Origin: Pseudobutyrivibrio ruminis
GTDB taxonomy: Bacteria; Bacillota; Clostridia; Lachnospirales; Lachnospiraceae
Assembly (NCBI RefSeq): GCF_015057245.1
Contig: NZ_SVET01000023.1
Span: 1-40,943, forward strand
DNA: 40,943 nt
Reading direction: 5' to 3'
Position numbers and translations under genes: made by a program. The first letter of the stretch is position 1; the number at the start of each line of letters is the position of its first letter. Positions 21,551-30,069 of the stretch are shown here, piece after piece. Under the pieces are notes generated by a model, which ran no database searches, was not told the origin of the DNA, and saw only the letters and a program-made list of their open reading frames with translations.

Positions 21551-22777
21551 TTGCAAAAGAATCATGATTTAACCTCAAAGCAATTGATTGAAATAGTAGT
21601 TGTGTGTGTGGCTCTTGGGATAGGCTTACTAATTCATGACTATTTGGAAACAAGAATAAACTTTGATGGAACTATAAAAAGAAGTGCAGCAGGCACAGGG
21701 AATACAACAGAAGATTTAGAGCTAAATTTTTTAGATCAGAATAAAGAATTGTCGGTGGAGGTATCCGACAAAAGTCTTTCGGATAAAGAGATATCCTCAA
21801 AGATAAATGAGGCTATAGAAGAAATAGAAGCGACATATTTAGGGAAGAATAAATCTGCCAATGAGGTTTGCTATGACTTAAACCTGAAATCAAGCTATTG
21901 CGACGGAATGATAGATGCATATTGGACTTTTGATAAGTTCGGGTTGATTTCAAGCGATGGAAAGCTAAGAACGGCAGAAATCCCTGAGGAGGGTGAAGTT
22001 GTAAATCTGGTAGCTCAGCTGAGTTATGAGGAGACGACGGAGCTTTATAGCTTCTCGGTATTTGTATGTCATAAAAGCATCAATACACTTGATGGCCAGG
22101 TGGAAGCCATCGAGAAAGCTGTAAAAAATATAGATTCCACAACACGTGATAAAGATAAAATGGTCCTTCCAACGGAAGTGGAAGATATGAAGCTTTCCTG
22201 GAAGAAAAAGATGGATTACAGAGGATTACAGGTAATAATCCTTGGAATTGTCACAGTGCTGGGAATTCAGCTTGGGAAAAAGAAGGATGAGAAAAAAGCA
22301 AAGCAATTAGAAATAGCTGAGAAGGAAAAAGATTATCCAATGATAGTCAGTGAGCTGTCAATTCTGATGGGCGCTGGTATGAGCTTAAGAAAGGCATTGG
22401 AGCGAATTATTGCTAGATATAACCAGAAAAAGAAAGCGGGATTACTTCGTCCTGGCTATGAAGATATATCTGTCACTTATCGCAAGATGTGTGACGGTCT
22501 AGGGGAGGTAGCAGCTCTCGAAGACCTGGGAATGAATAGCGAAAGCAAGGAGTATAGAAAGCTTGCTATGCTCCTTGCACAGAATCTGAGGAAAGGCTTT
22601 GCAGACCTAATAAGTTGTTTAGAAAAAGAAGAGAAATATGCTTTTGAAATGCGAAAGCAAAGAGCAATAAAAGCAGGAGAAGAAGCTTCAACAAAGCTTT
22701 TAATACCAATGGCAGGCATGCTTTTTATAGTAATAGTAATTTTGGTAGTGCCGGCAATTATGCAAATGAATATATAG
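21551..22777 (+). CDS. tadC: Tad platform protein TadC with inserted Ig-like ectodomain
   Basis: A 408-residue protein from TTG 21551, chosen because GGGAGG (21537-21542) is eight bases upstream; a GTG at 21542 would overlap that site. The C-terminal half is a normal T2SSF domain (SELSILMGAGMSLRKALERI and a closing helix LLIPMAGMLFIVIVILVV). Between helix 1 (12-28) and helix 2 (226-241) lies an extra domain of nearly 200 residues, probably outside the membrane. Residues 105-173 look like a bacterial Ig fold (AYWTFDKFGLISSDGKL, VVNLVAQLSYE, YSFSVFV) with C107, C117 and C173. It may touch the pilus base or cell wall. Confidence 0.88.
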   Translation: MQKNHDLTSKQLIEIVVVCVALGIGLLIHDYLETRINFDGTIKRSAAGTGNTTEDLELNFLDQNKELSVEVSDKSLSDKEISSKINEAIEEIEATYLGKNKSANEVCYDLNLKSSYCDGMIDAYWTFDKFGLISSDGKLRTAEIPEEGEVVNLVAQLSYEETTELYSFSVFVCHKSINTLDGQVEAIEKAVKNIDSTTRDKDKMVLPTEVEDMKLSWKKKMDYRGLQVIILGIVTVLGIQLGKKKDEKKAKQLEIAEKEKDYPMIVSELSILMGAGMSLRKALERIIARYNQKKKAGLLRPGYEDISVTYRKMCDGLGEVAALEDLGMNSESKEYRKLAMLLAQNLRKGFADLISCLEKEEKYAFEMRKQRAIKAGEEASTKLLIPMAGMLFIVIVILVVPAIMQMNI

Positions 22778-22790
22778 AAAGAGGTAAAGA

Positions 22791-22976
22791 ATGTATTATT
22801 TAATGCTTAAACAAAAGATAAAAGATTTTCTTACAGAAGAAGATGGAATTGGAACAGTAGAGATGATTTTGATTTTGGTTGTTTTAATCGGAATCGTGCT
22901 TATTTTTAAGGAACAGCTCAATTCATTAGTTGAGAGCATCTTCAAAACAATCAACGAGCAGGCTAAGAAGGTATAG
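22791..22976 (+). CDS. flp: Flp-type major pilin
   Basis: A 61-residue prepilin. A short charged leader ends at G19, followed by IGTVEMILILVVLIGIVLIF; E24 is the +5 glutamate of class IVb pilins and the long hydrophobic helix forms the filament core. The prepilin peptidases of this locus would cut after G19, leaving a 42-residue mature pilin. AGAGG precedes the ATG. Its stop TAG overlaps the GTG start of the next gene. Confidence 0.92.
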   Translation: MYYLMLKQKIKDFLTEEDGIGTVEMILILVVLIGIVLIFKEQLNSLVESIFKTINEQAKKV

Positions 22977-24463
22977 TGAAAAAGGGTTCGTTAACGGTAT
23001 TTTTTGCTCTGATAATGGTTTCAGTGATGACCCTGATTTTCACCATGGGCGAGTGTATTCGTATATACGAATTACAGGATTTTAGTCAGGAATACACAGA
23101 CATGGCAGTGGAAAGTGGTTTCTCAGAATACAATCCATATCTCTGGTCAAATTATAGAATCTTGGCTATCGATTTGGGATATGGAAGTGGAAATGTTGGG
23201 CCAGCCGCATTGGAGCAAAAGATACTAGAGTATTGTACATACAACGCAAATATGGAATATGGCAGCAATTACGCCAGACTCATACCAGAATCATGTAGTG
23301 CTTCCAATTATTCGTTGCTTACAGATAGTAAAGGAGCAGGAGTGGTAATGCTTGGCGTAAAGGCTGCAAAAGATGGCCTGGCTGAGCAGATAATCACTGG
23401 AGTGCAGCAGAAAGCAGAAAGTATAAACGGAGTAGAAAAGGTCTCTGTGGAGCAGCAAGCATCAGATGGAAAAGCTGCCTTGGATAATGAGAAGGTGGCT
23501 TTACAAGAGAAAAAGCAAGCGGCGGCTACAGACGATAATCCAGATACAAATCCATCAGATTACCCTGAGCCAGAAGAGGTGGAGGATAATCCGTTGGATG
23601 CCTTTAGTGTGATGAAAGAATCGATCCAAAAAGGTTTTTTGTCTACAGTAGCAGATCCGGAGAAATTATCAGATGTACAAATCGATTTAAGTGCCACGCC
23701 ATCACACAGAACGTTAAATACAGGAAATATGGAGATAACCAATGGCAATGTGTTAGTTGATAAGGCATTGTTTGTAGATTATCTGCTGACAAGCTACAGC
23801 TATTACGGTAGAGATTTAAAACATGATGGAATGAAATACGAGGTTGAATATCTAATAGCAGGAAAAGAGTCAGACGTGCAGTCATTGGCTACCGTGCTAG
23901 AAGAAATCATGCTCATTAGAGAAGCAGCAAACTTTTCTACCATCATGGATCATCCATCTATGGTTGCACAGGCTCAGGCTGTAGCAGATATTTTGGCTGG
24001 GTTCACCATGAATCCGGCAATAATCGAAGCAGTAAAGTATGCAGTGATAGCAGCGTGGGCATACATCGAAAGCACGCTGGATGTTCGTCTTCTGATATCA
24101 GGAGGTAAGGTGCCGTTGATTAAAAATCTGGATCAGTGGACATCAGATGTGTGGCATCTTTCAAATTTCTTGGATGTAAATTGCAAAGCGAAATCAAGTG
24201 AGACAGGAATTAGCTATAAAGACTATCTCATAGGATTTCTTACCTTAAATAGCAACAATACTCTGGCTATGAGAGCCTGCGATGTAATGGAAAATGCATT
24301 GAATGCCACTGAGGATTACAAGGATGTAAAGGTAGATAATATGGCATTTGCAGCAGATGTAACCATAACATATGCCGCTGATGAAATGTTCATGTCACTC
24401 TTAGATAGCAGCAATACCGTAGGCGAATACAGCTTGAGTAAACATAAATATATTTCTTATTAA
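22976..24463 (+). CDS. DUF5702/TadG-like pilus-associated protein
   Basis: A 495-residue protein starting at GTG 22976, which shares a base with the stop of flp. The N-terminus KKGSLTVFFALIMVSVMTLI resembles a pseudopilin leader, but the +5 position after G is Phe, not Glu. A long extracytoplasmic region follows with a Gln/Glu/Pro-rich low-complexity linker (about residues 155-210) and a helical C-terminal half. Proteins of this type (DUF5702) recur in Firmicute Tad loci between the pilin and TadE. A minor pilin or tip/anchor role is inferred. Confidence 0.72.
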   Translation: MKKGSLTVFFALIMVSVMTLIFTMGECIRIYELQDFSQEYTDMAVESGFSEYNPYLWSNYRILAIDLGYGSGNVGPAALEQKILEYCTYNANMEYGSNYARLIPESCSASNYSLLTDSKGAGVVMLGVKAAKDGLAEQIITGVQQKAESINGVEKVSVEQQASDGKAALDNEKVALQEKKQAAATDDNPDTNPSDYPEPEEVEDNPLDAFSVMKESIQKGFLSTVADPEKLSDVQIDLSATPSHRTLNTGNMEITNGNVLVDKALFVDYLLTSYSYYGRDLKHDGMKYEVEYLIAGKESDVQSLATVLEEIMLIREAANFSTIMDHPSMVAQAQAVADILAGFTMNPAIIEAVKYAVIAAWAYIESTLDVRLLISGGKVPLIKNLDQWTSDVWHLSNFLDVNCKAKSSETGISYKDYLIGFLTLNSNNTLAMRACDVMENALNATEDYKDVKVDNMAFAADVTITYAADEMFMSLLDSSNTVGEYSLSKHKYISY

Positions 24464-24488
24464 TTCTAGCGAAAGGAGGTGTAAAAAG

Positions 24489-25469
24489 GTGTCTCAGTCT
24501 TATATCAATTCTGTTTCCCTAATAAAACCATTTGCACTGGTTTTAAAAATGATTGTTTATATAAAAAGTTTAAAGAAAGGTAATATGCCCGTGTTTCTTA
24601 ACTGCAAAAGAGAAGATATGGAGATACCTTTTTATGCCTCCTTTAAGAAAGCTAGTTACACCATTGAAGCGGCCATAATAATGCCACTTTTCATATCTTT
24701 GATGGTGTTTGGAATGTTTATTTTTAGGGTGCTGCAGGTACAGTCTGGCATTCAACAGTCCATAGATTTTGCCAGCAGAACCATGGCAGTAACTCTTGGA
24801 AATGTTGCTAATACAGGGGAGTCCAATGAGGATGTAAATCCTAATGAACAGGATCCTTCTGTCAGTGGAGAATTATCAGAGGGCGGTCTAATAGCAGGAA
24901 CTATAGCGGTGGCCGGCGTAGAAGTAGTAAAAAACAAGGTGCCATTAGAGTTCATAGACGGTGGAGCTTTGGGACTAAACTTTTTAGAAAGTGAAGCGGA
25001 AGGCAACTACATAGATTTAAAGGTCAGCTACACCATGACATTTCCTGTAGGCTTGCTGGGCGATTTATCATTTGATGTTGATCAGCGGGCCAGAACCAGA
25101 AAATGGGTGGGGTATGACAAGGCAGAATACGAGTCCGATGGTCGTTATGTGTACGTAACAGAACATGGGGCAGTTTATCATGTGAACTATTTTTGCACCT
25201 ACCTTAATCCATCGGTTCACAGGGTGCCAAAGGCAGAGGTTAAGGATAAAAGAAATAAAAGTGGCGGGATTTATTATGAATGTCACAGATGCAAAAACAA
25301 AGATGGCAATGGCTTTTTGTACATTACTGATTATGGAACGTCATACCATAATGATGTAAATTGCACTGAAATAAAACACAACATAAAGAAGGTTCTTTAC
25401 GAGGAAGTAAAGGATACTATGGCCCCTTGTAGTAAATGCTCTGCAGGGGAAGCCCATGATGAGGAGTAA
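24489..25469 (+). CDS. tadE: TadE-like pseudopilin with two Cys/His modules
   Basis: A 326-residue protein from GTG 24489 with AGGAGG nine bases upstream. After an unusually long 55-residue leader comes ASYTIEAAIIMPLFISLMVF, a TadE-type pseudopilin segment with E60 at +5. The middle is beta-rich. The C-terminus holds two related modules (about 219-268 and 276-317), each with V-Y/L-Y-x-T, Y-H-x4-C and a closing C-x2-C: H231, C236, C265, C268 and H287, C292, C314, C317. Such modules resemble small zinc-binding units at the ends of some secreted nucleases and competence proteins. A minor pilin with a metal-stabilised tip is inferred. Confidence 0.82.
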   Translation: MSQSYINSVSLIKPFALVLKMIVYIKSLKKGNMPVFLNCKREDMEIPFYASFKKASYTIEAAIIMPLFISLMVFGMFIFRVLQVQSGIQQSIDFASRTMAVTLGNVANTGESNEDVNPNEQDPSVSGELSEGGLIAGTIAVAGVEVVKNKVPLEFIDGGALGLNFLESEAEGNYIDLKVSYTMTFPVGLLGDLSFDVDQRARTRKWVGYDKAEYESDGRYVYVTEHGAVYHVNYFCTYLNPSVHRVPKAEVKDKRNKSGGIYYECHRCKNKDGNGFLYITDYGTSYHNDVNCTEIKHNIKKVLYEEVKDTMAPCSKCSAGEAHDEE

Positions 25470-25473
25470 GAGA

Positions 25474-25908
25474 ATGGAAACAATTGGTTTGGCTTGTTTG
25501 TATGGATTAACAGCTATGGATGATTTGAAAACGAAGCAGGTGCGAGTAATAGAAATAATAGTATTTGGAATATTAGGAATAGCTATAAATATAATTTACA
25601 GACCTCATTCGTTACTTAGCGTGTTAGGTGGAGTTGGAATAGGTCTTTTGACAATTCTGTTTAGTTACATTTCAAAAGAGAAAATCGGAATGGGAGATGC
25701 CTATATTATTACGGTGACAGGCCTGTATTTAGGCTTCATAGATACAGCAGTATTGCTATGGCTCAGTTCGCTAATAGCAGCAGTTACAGGATTGGTTTTA
25801 ATACGTAAATACGATAATCCTAAAATGGAAATACCATTTGTTCCCTTCCTTTTAATAGCCTATATAATCATGTATTTAATCCATGTTTTAGGAGGAATTG
25901 TTTTATGA
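25474..25908 (+). CDS. Second A24-family prepilin peptidase
   Basis: A 144-residue polytopic membrane protein with both catalytic regions: AMDDLKTKQV (D16/D17) and GMGDAYIIT (D75), plus a PFVPFL loop near the end. The start ATG 25474 follows GAGGAG at 25461-25466; ATG 25456, overlapping tadE, is an alternative with GGGGA upstream. It is diverged from the peptidase at 18146 and sits between two genes that encode pseudopilin-type leaders. It may process these minor pilins while the first handles Flp. It overlaps the next gene by four bases. Confidence 0.85.
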   Translation: METIGLACLYGLTAMDDLKTKQVRVIEIIVFGILGIAINIIYRPHSLLSVLGGVGIGLLTILFSYISKEKIGMGDAYIITVTGLYLGFIDTAVLLWLSSLIAAVTGLVLIRKYDNPKMEIPFVPFLLIAYIIMYLIHVLGGIVL

Positions 25909-26111
25909 AGCTGAAGGGAAGCTACACTGTGGAGGCTGCATTCATAATCAGTTTTTGTTTTATATTATTTGGCATGGCTATTGGTGTCGCCTACGAATTA
26001 TTTCAAATCACCTTGGAGTATGTGAAATACAAAGAAGGAAACTTTGACGCTGTAAACCTATTTAGATTAAAGGAAGGGCTTGTAGGAATATATCATGCTA
26101 TAAAGGAGTAG
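25905..26111 (+). CDS. Small TadE-like pseudopilin
   Basis: A 68-residue protein whose ATG overlaps the preceding stop (ATGA). The start MKLKG is followed by SYTVEAAFIISFCFILFGMA, with cleavage expected after G5 and E10 at +5. The rest is a short amphipathic, charged tail. It has the size of a minor pilin rather than of a full TadE. It lies five bases before the FHA-domain gene. Confidence 0.82.
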   Translation: MKLKGSYTVEAAFIISFCFILFGMAIGVAYELFQITLEYVKYKEGNFDAVNLFRLKEGLVGIYHAIKE

Positions 26112-26116
26112 AGTAT

Positions 26117-27247
26117 ATGGAAATAAGTTATGAACGAAAGCACAATGATAGCTTCATGGTGATAGATGGTAATGGGAAAAGCATTGATTATGAAAACAAA
26201 ATGATTAACGCCAACCATATATCTTCATTGTTAACTATGAGCAGCTTTGCATTGGATGGAAAAGAAAAGCGTAGTTATACGATTAGTAGAAAAGAAAATC
26301 TGGAAGACTTTATCGATGCCCACGATATAACAATAGAAATGTTGGAACGAATCATTATCAATTTGCAGCTGGCCCTCGATGAAGTAGGGAAATACCTTAT
26401 TGATGAGCAGCATATTTGGCTCAGCAAAGAATCAGTGTTTTTGGAAAAATCCAATGAGAATTATAAGCTTAGCCTTTGCTATTATCCTGGGGAGTTTGGG
26501 TCAGTTCAGGAACAGTTTAGACAGCTGATGGAATTCTTTCTTTCAAAGGCATCTCAGGCTGACAGGGAATCAGCAAAGCAATTATACATGGCATATGATT
26601 TGTGCCTTAAGGATGATTACACTTTGGAGGAAATAATTGATTGCCTTCAAGATAGAGAATACAAAGAATCATATCAGGATAACGATGAATATGTGCAGGA
26701 GCCAGAAATCGAAAGACCAGAGATATATGTAGAAAAGGTCACCTTAGAGGAGGACCCTGATATGGATTACCTGACAAATTACTATGAGGAAGATGAGCCA
26801 AAATATTCCTTTGTCGAGAAGCTTTTGTCAGCCACAAAAGATATTATTTCAAAGAGAAAAACTGTAAAAGATGAAGAGGATATATATACAGAGGATTTCC
26901 TTGTTGAGCCAGATTATGAGCTGGAAGAAAAAACAGTTCTATTAACTGAAGCCAAGGCTGTTGGGAAGCTTGTATACGATGGCAATAATAACGAGGATGA
27001 CTTCATCATAAACAAGGATATTTTCAGGATTGGTTCATCGAAGAATAATGATGCCATTTTAAAGGCTCGTACAGTCAGTGGAAATCATGGGAAAATTACT
27101 AAGGAAGGAGACGATTTCTTCCTTGTAGACAACAACAGTTTAAATGGAACGTTGTTAAACGGAAATATATTGTCTTACCGTATTCCCTACAAATTAAAAC
27201 CTATGGATATAATCCAATTTGCATCAGAATCCTACGTGTTTATGTAA
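26117..27247 (+). CDS. FHA-domain protein with DUF6382-like N-terminus
   Basis: A 376-residue cytosolic protein. The N-terminal 200 residues resemble DUF6382 (NLQLALDEVGKYLIDEQHIW, CYYPGEFGSVQEQFRQLMEF). An acidic linker leads to a C-terminal forkhead-associated domain with the usual phosphothreonine-binding features: FRIGSSKNNDAIL, TVSGNHGKI and DNNSLNGTLLNG. FHA domains bind phosphothreonine, so this gene points to Ser/Thr-kinase control of the pilus; no kinase is present in the window. It is the last gene of the Tad run, immediately before the secA promoter. Confidence 0.85.
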   Translation: MEISYERKHNDSFMVIDGNGKSIDYENKMINANHISSLLTMSSFALDGKEKRSYTISRKENLEDFIDAHDITIEMLERIIINLQLALDEVGKYLIDEQHIWLSKESVFLEKSNENYKLSLCYYPGEFGSVQEQFRQLMEFFLSKASQADRESAKQLYMAYDLCLKDDYTLEEIIDCLQDREYKESYQDNDEYVQEPEIERPEIYVEKVTLEEDPDMDYLTNYYEEDEPKYSFVEKLLSATKDIISKRKTVKDEEDIYTEDFLVEPDYELEEKTVLLTEAKAVGKLVYDGNNNEDDFIINKDIFRIGSSKNNDAILKARTVSGNHGKITKEGDDFFLVDNNSLNGTLLNGNILSYRIPYKLKPMDIIQFASESYVFM

Positions 27248-27270
27248 TTGGTGTAAAGTGCCAACTTTTG

Positions 27271-27299
27271 TTGTTAACTCCCTTTATTTTTGGTAAAAT
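27271..27299 (+). promoter_or_regulatory. Sigma-A-type promoter of secA
   Basis: TTGTTA (27271-27276), a 17-base spacer and TAAAAT (27294-27299). No terminator hairpin was seen between the FHA gene and this promoter, so some Tad transcripts may read into secA. Confidence 0.7.
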
Positions 27300-27343
27300 A
27301 ATAAAAGTTTGTGGGATTTTCCCTAGTTAGGAGAGTTAACGAA

Positions 27344-29911
27344 ATGAGTATTATCGATAAGGTGTTTGGAACACACTCACAGCGCGAGTTAAGGCGCATC
27401 AATCCAATCGTAGATAAAATTGAATCATATAGAGAAGCTATGGGGGCTCTTACTGATGAAGAGCTTCGCCATAAGACAATAGAATACAAGGAGAGACTTG
27501 CTAACGGCGAGACACTTGATGACCTTCTTCCAGAGGCATACGCTACAGTTCGTGAAGCTGGTAAGCGTGCACTTGGTATGGAGCACTTTAGAGTGCAGCT
27601 CATCGGTGGTGTTATTTTGCATCAGGGTCGTATCGCAGAGATGCGTACTGGTGAAGGTAAGACTCTTGTTTCAACACTTCCAGCATACCTTAATGCACTT
27701 GAAGGTAAGGGCGTTCACATCGTTACTGTAAACGATTACCTTGCAAAGCGTGATGCTGAGTGGATGGGTGAGGTTCATCGTTTCCTCGGCCTTACAGTTG
27801 GTGTTGTATTAAACGACATGTCAAAGGAAGAGCGTCAGGCAGCTTACAATTGTGATATCACATACATCACAAACAACGAGCTCGGTTTCGATTATCTTCG
27901 TGACAACATGTGTGTATATGAAAAGGATTTGGTTCAGCGTGGTCTTCACTACTGTATCATCGATGAGGTTGACTCAGTTCTTATTGATGAGGCACGTACA
28001 CCACTTATCATTTCCGGTCAGTCAGGAAAGTCTACAAAGCTTTATGAGCTTTGCGATGTTCTTGCTCGCCAGCTTCAGCGAGGCGAGGATCTTCCTGAGT
28101 TCTCAAAGATGGATGCCATCATGGGCGTTGAGCGCAACGAAACTGGTGACTTCATCGTAGATGAAAAGGACAAGGTAGTTAACCTTACAGCACAGGGTGT
28201 TGCAAAGGTTGAGCAGTTCTTCCACATCGAGAACCTTGCAGACCCAGAGAACCTCGAAATCCAGCACAACATCATCCTTGCACTTCGTGCTCACAACCTT
28301 ATGTTTAAGGATCAGGATTACGTTGTTTCAGATGGTCAGGTTATGATCGTTGATTCATTCACAGGCCGTATCATGCCAGGTCGTCGTTATTCAGATGGTT
28401 TACATCAGGCTATCGAAGCAAAGGAGCGTGTAGAGGTTAAGCGCGAGTCTATGACTCTTGCAAGCATCACATTCCAGAGCTTCTTCAATAAGTATGATAA
28501 AAAGGCAGGTATGACAGGTACTGCTCTTACAGAGGAGCAGGAGTTCCGTGATATCTACGGCATGGACGTTGTAGAGGTTCCTACAAACCGTCCAGTACAG
28601 CGTATCGATCATGATGATGCTGTTTACAAGACAAAGGCTGAAAAGTACAAGGCAGTTGTTGAGGAAGTTAAAAAGGCTCACGAAAAGGGACAGCCAGTAC
28701 TTGTTGGTACTATCGATATTGATATTTCAGAGCTCGTTTCAAAGATGCTTCGTCGCGAAGGAATCGAGCACAATGTATTAAATGCAAAGTATCATGAGAA
28801 GGAAGCTGAAATCGTAGCAGAGGCTGGTAAGCACGGCGCAGTTACAATCGCTACAAACATGGCTGGTCGTGGTACAGATATTAAGCTTGATGAGGAAGCA
28901 CGTGCAGCAGGTGGTCTTAAGATCATCGGTACTGAGCGTCATGAATCTCGACGTATTGATAACCAGCTCCGTGGACGTTCAGGTCGTCAGGGAGACGTTG
29001 GTGAATCACAGTTCTTCATCTCACTTGAGGATGACCTTATGAGACTCTTCGGTTCAGATCGTCTCATCACAATGTTCAACTCTCTTGGTGTTCCAGAGGG
29101 TGAGCAGATTAAGCACAAGATGCTTTCTGATGCCATCGAAAAGGCTCAGAAGAAGATTGAGGAAAACAACTTCTCAGCTCGTAAGAACTTGCTTGATTAT
29201 GATCAGGTAATGAATGAGCAGAGAGAGCTTATTTATAAGCAGCGTCGTCGCGTACTTATGGGCGAGGATATGCATGAGCAGATCATCGGCATGATTAAGG
29301 ACAAGGTTGACGAATGTATCGAAAAGACTATTCCAGATGATGTTGAGACAGACCTTTGGGAGCTTCAGGAGCTTAACCACCTCCTTTGCCCAGTCATTCC
29401 AGTTCCTGTAATGACAAAGCTTTCACTTGGTAACATCAAGGAAAAGAAGCAGCTCAAAGAAAAGCTTACAGAAATCGCACTTGATATGTACGATAAAAAG
29501 GAAAAGGAATTCGAGCAGCCAGAGCAGTTCCGTGAGGTTGAGCGCGTTATTCTTCTTAGAGTTATCGACCGCAAGTGGATGGAAGAGCTTGATGATATGG
29601 AACAGCTTCGTCAGGGTATCCGTCTTCAGGCTTATGGTAACCGTAATCCAGTTGATGAATATAAGGCAGCCAGCTACGATATGCTTGATGCAATGAACGC
29701 TGCAATCATCAATGATACACTTACAATGCTTTACAGAATCCGTATTGAAAAGAAGGTTGAGCGTGAGGAAGTAGCTAAGGTTACTGGTACAAACAAAGAC
29801 GACACAGCATCTTCAGGACCAAAGGTTCGTAAGGAAAAGAAAATCTTCCCTAACGATCCATGTCCATGTGGATCAGGATTAAAGTATAAGCAGTGTTGCG
29901 GAAGGCATTAA
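27344..29911 (+). CDS. secA: Preprotein translocase ATPase SecA
   Basis: The 855-residue motor of Sec-dependent export. The start is ATG 27344 (MSIIDKVFGTHSQREL) with AGGAGA nine bases upstream; an in-frame GTG at 27311 lacks this support. Motifs include Walker A MRTGEGKT (100-107), Walker B DEVDSVLIDEARTPLIISG, GTDIKLD and DNQLRGRSGRQGD, and a C-terminal zinc-binding tail CPCGSGLKYKQCCGRH that contacts SecB or ribosomes in other species. Codon use is more biased (frequent CTT and GTT) than in neighbouring accessory genes, as expected for high expression. It exports the lipoproteins and membrane components encoded nearby. Confidence 0.98.
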   Translation: MSIIDKVFGTHSQRELRRINPIVDKIESYREAMGALTDEELRHKTIEYKERLANGETLDDLLPEAYATVREAGKRALGMEHFRVQLIGGVILHQGRIAEMRTGEGKTLVSTLPAYLNALEGKGVHIVTVNDYLAKRDAEWMGEVHRFLGLTVGVVLNDMSKEERQAAYNCDITYITNNELGFDYLRDNMCVYEKDLVQRGLHYCIIDEVDSVLIDEARTPLIISGQSGKSTKLYELCDVLARQLQRGEDLPEFSKMDAIMGVERNETGDFIVDEKDKVVNLTAQGVAKVEQFFHIENLADPENLEIQHNIILALRAHNLMFKDQDYVVSDGQVMIVDSFTGRIMPGRRYSDGLHQAIEAKERVEVKRESMTLASITFQSFFNKYDKKAGMTGTALTEEQEFRDIYGMDVVEVPTNRPVQRIDHDDAVYKTKAEKYKAVVEEVKKAHEKGQPVLVGTIDIDISELVSKMLRREGIEHNVLNAKYHEKEAEIVAEAGKHGAVTIATNMAGRGTDIKLDEEARAAGGLKIIGTERHESRRIDNQLRGRSGRQGDVGESQFFISLEDDLMRLFGSDRLITMFNSLGVPEGEQIKHKMLSDAIEKAQKKIEENNFSARKNLLDYDQVMNEQRELIYKQRRRVLMGEDMHEQIIGMIKDKVDECIEKTIPDDVETDLWELQELNHLLCPVIPVPVMTKLSLGNIKEKKQLKEKLTEIALDMYDKKEKEFEQPEQFREVERVILLRVIDRKWMEELDDMEQLRQGIRLQAYGNRNPVDEYKAASYDMLDAMNAAIINDTLTMLYRIRIEKKVEREEVAKVTGTNKDDTASSGPKVRKEKKIFPNDPCPCGSGLKYKQCCGRH

Positions 29912-29913
29912 TA

Positions 29914-29939
29914 AAATCAAAACTTGATTTTGATTTTTT
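29914..29939 (+). terminator. Terminator of secA
   Basis: AAATCAAAA (29914-29922) pairs with TTTTGATTT (29928-29936) and continues into a short T-run. It is AT-rich and only moderately stable. Confidence 0.65.
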
Positions 29940-29947
29940 AATGCTAC

Positions 29948-29985
29948 GACACGCCCCGCGCGGAGCGCATTTAAATGGGCGTGTC
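29948..29985. repeat. GC-rich cruciform-type inverted repeat
   Basis: GACACGCCC (29948-29956) faces GGGCGTGTC (29977-29985). Between them lies a smaller GCGC-GGA-GCGC hairpin. It is strikingly GC-rich against its surroundings and has no T-tract. Confidence 0.75.
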
Positions 29986-30023
29986 TTCCCGTTAGCTTTA
30001 AATAAACTACATGTGATTTAGAC

Positions 30024-30050
30024 AGAACCATCTCATTTTGAGATGGTTCT
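30024..30050. promoter_or_regulatory. Hairpin in the leader of the methyltransferase gene
   Basis: AGAACCATCTCA (30024-30035) pairs perfectly with TGAGATGGTTCT (30039-30050) around TTT. It lies 20 bases before ATG 30070 and includes an ATG (30043) that is probably not used. Without a T-tract it is more likely a leader structure than a terminator. Confidence 0.5.
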
Positions 30051-30069
30051 TACATTTAAAGGATTGAGT

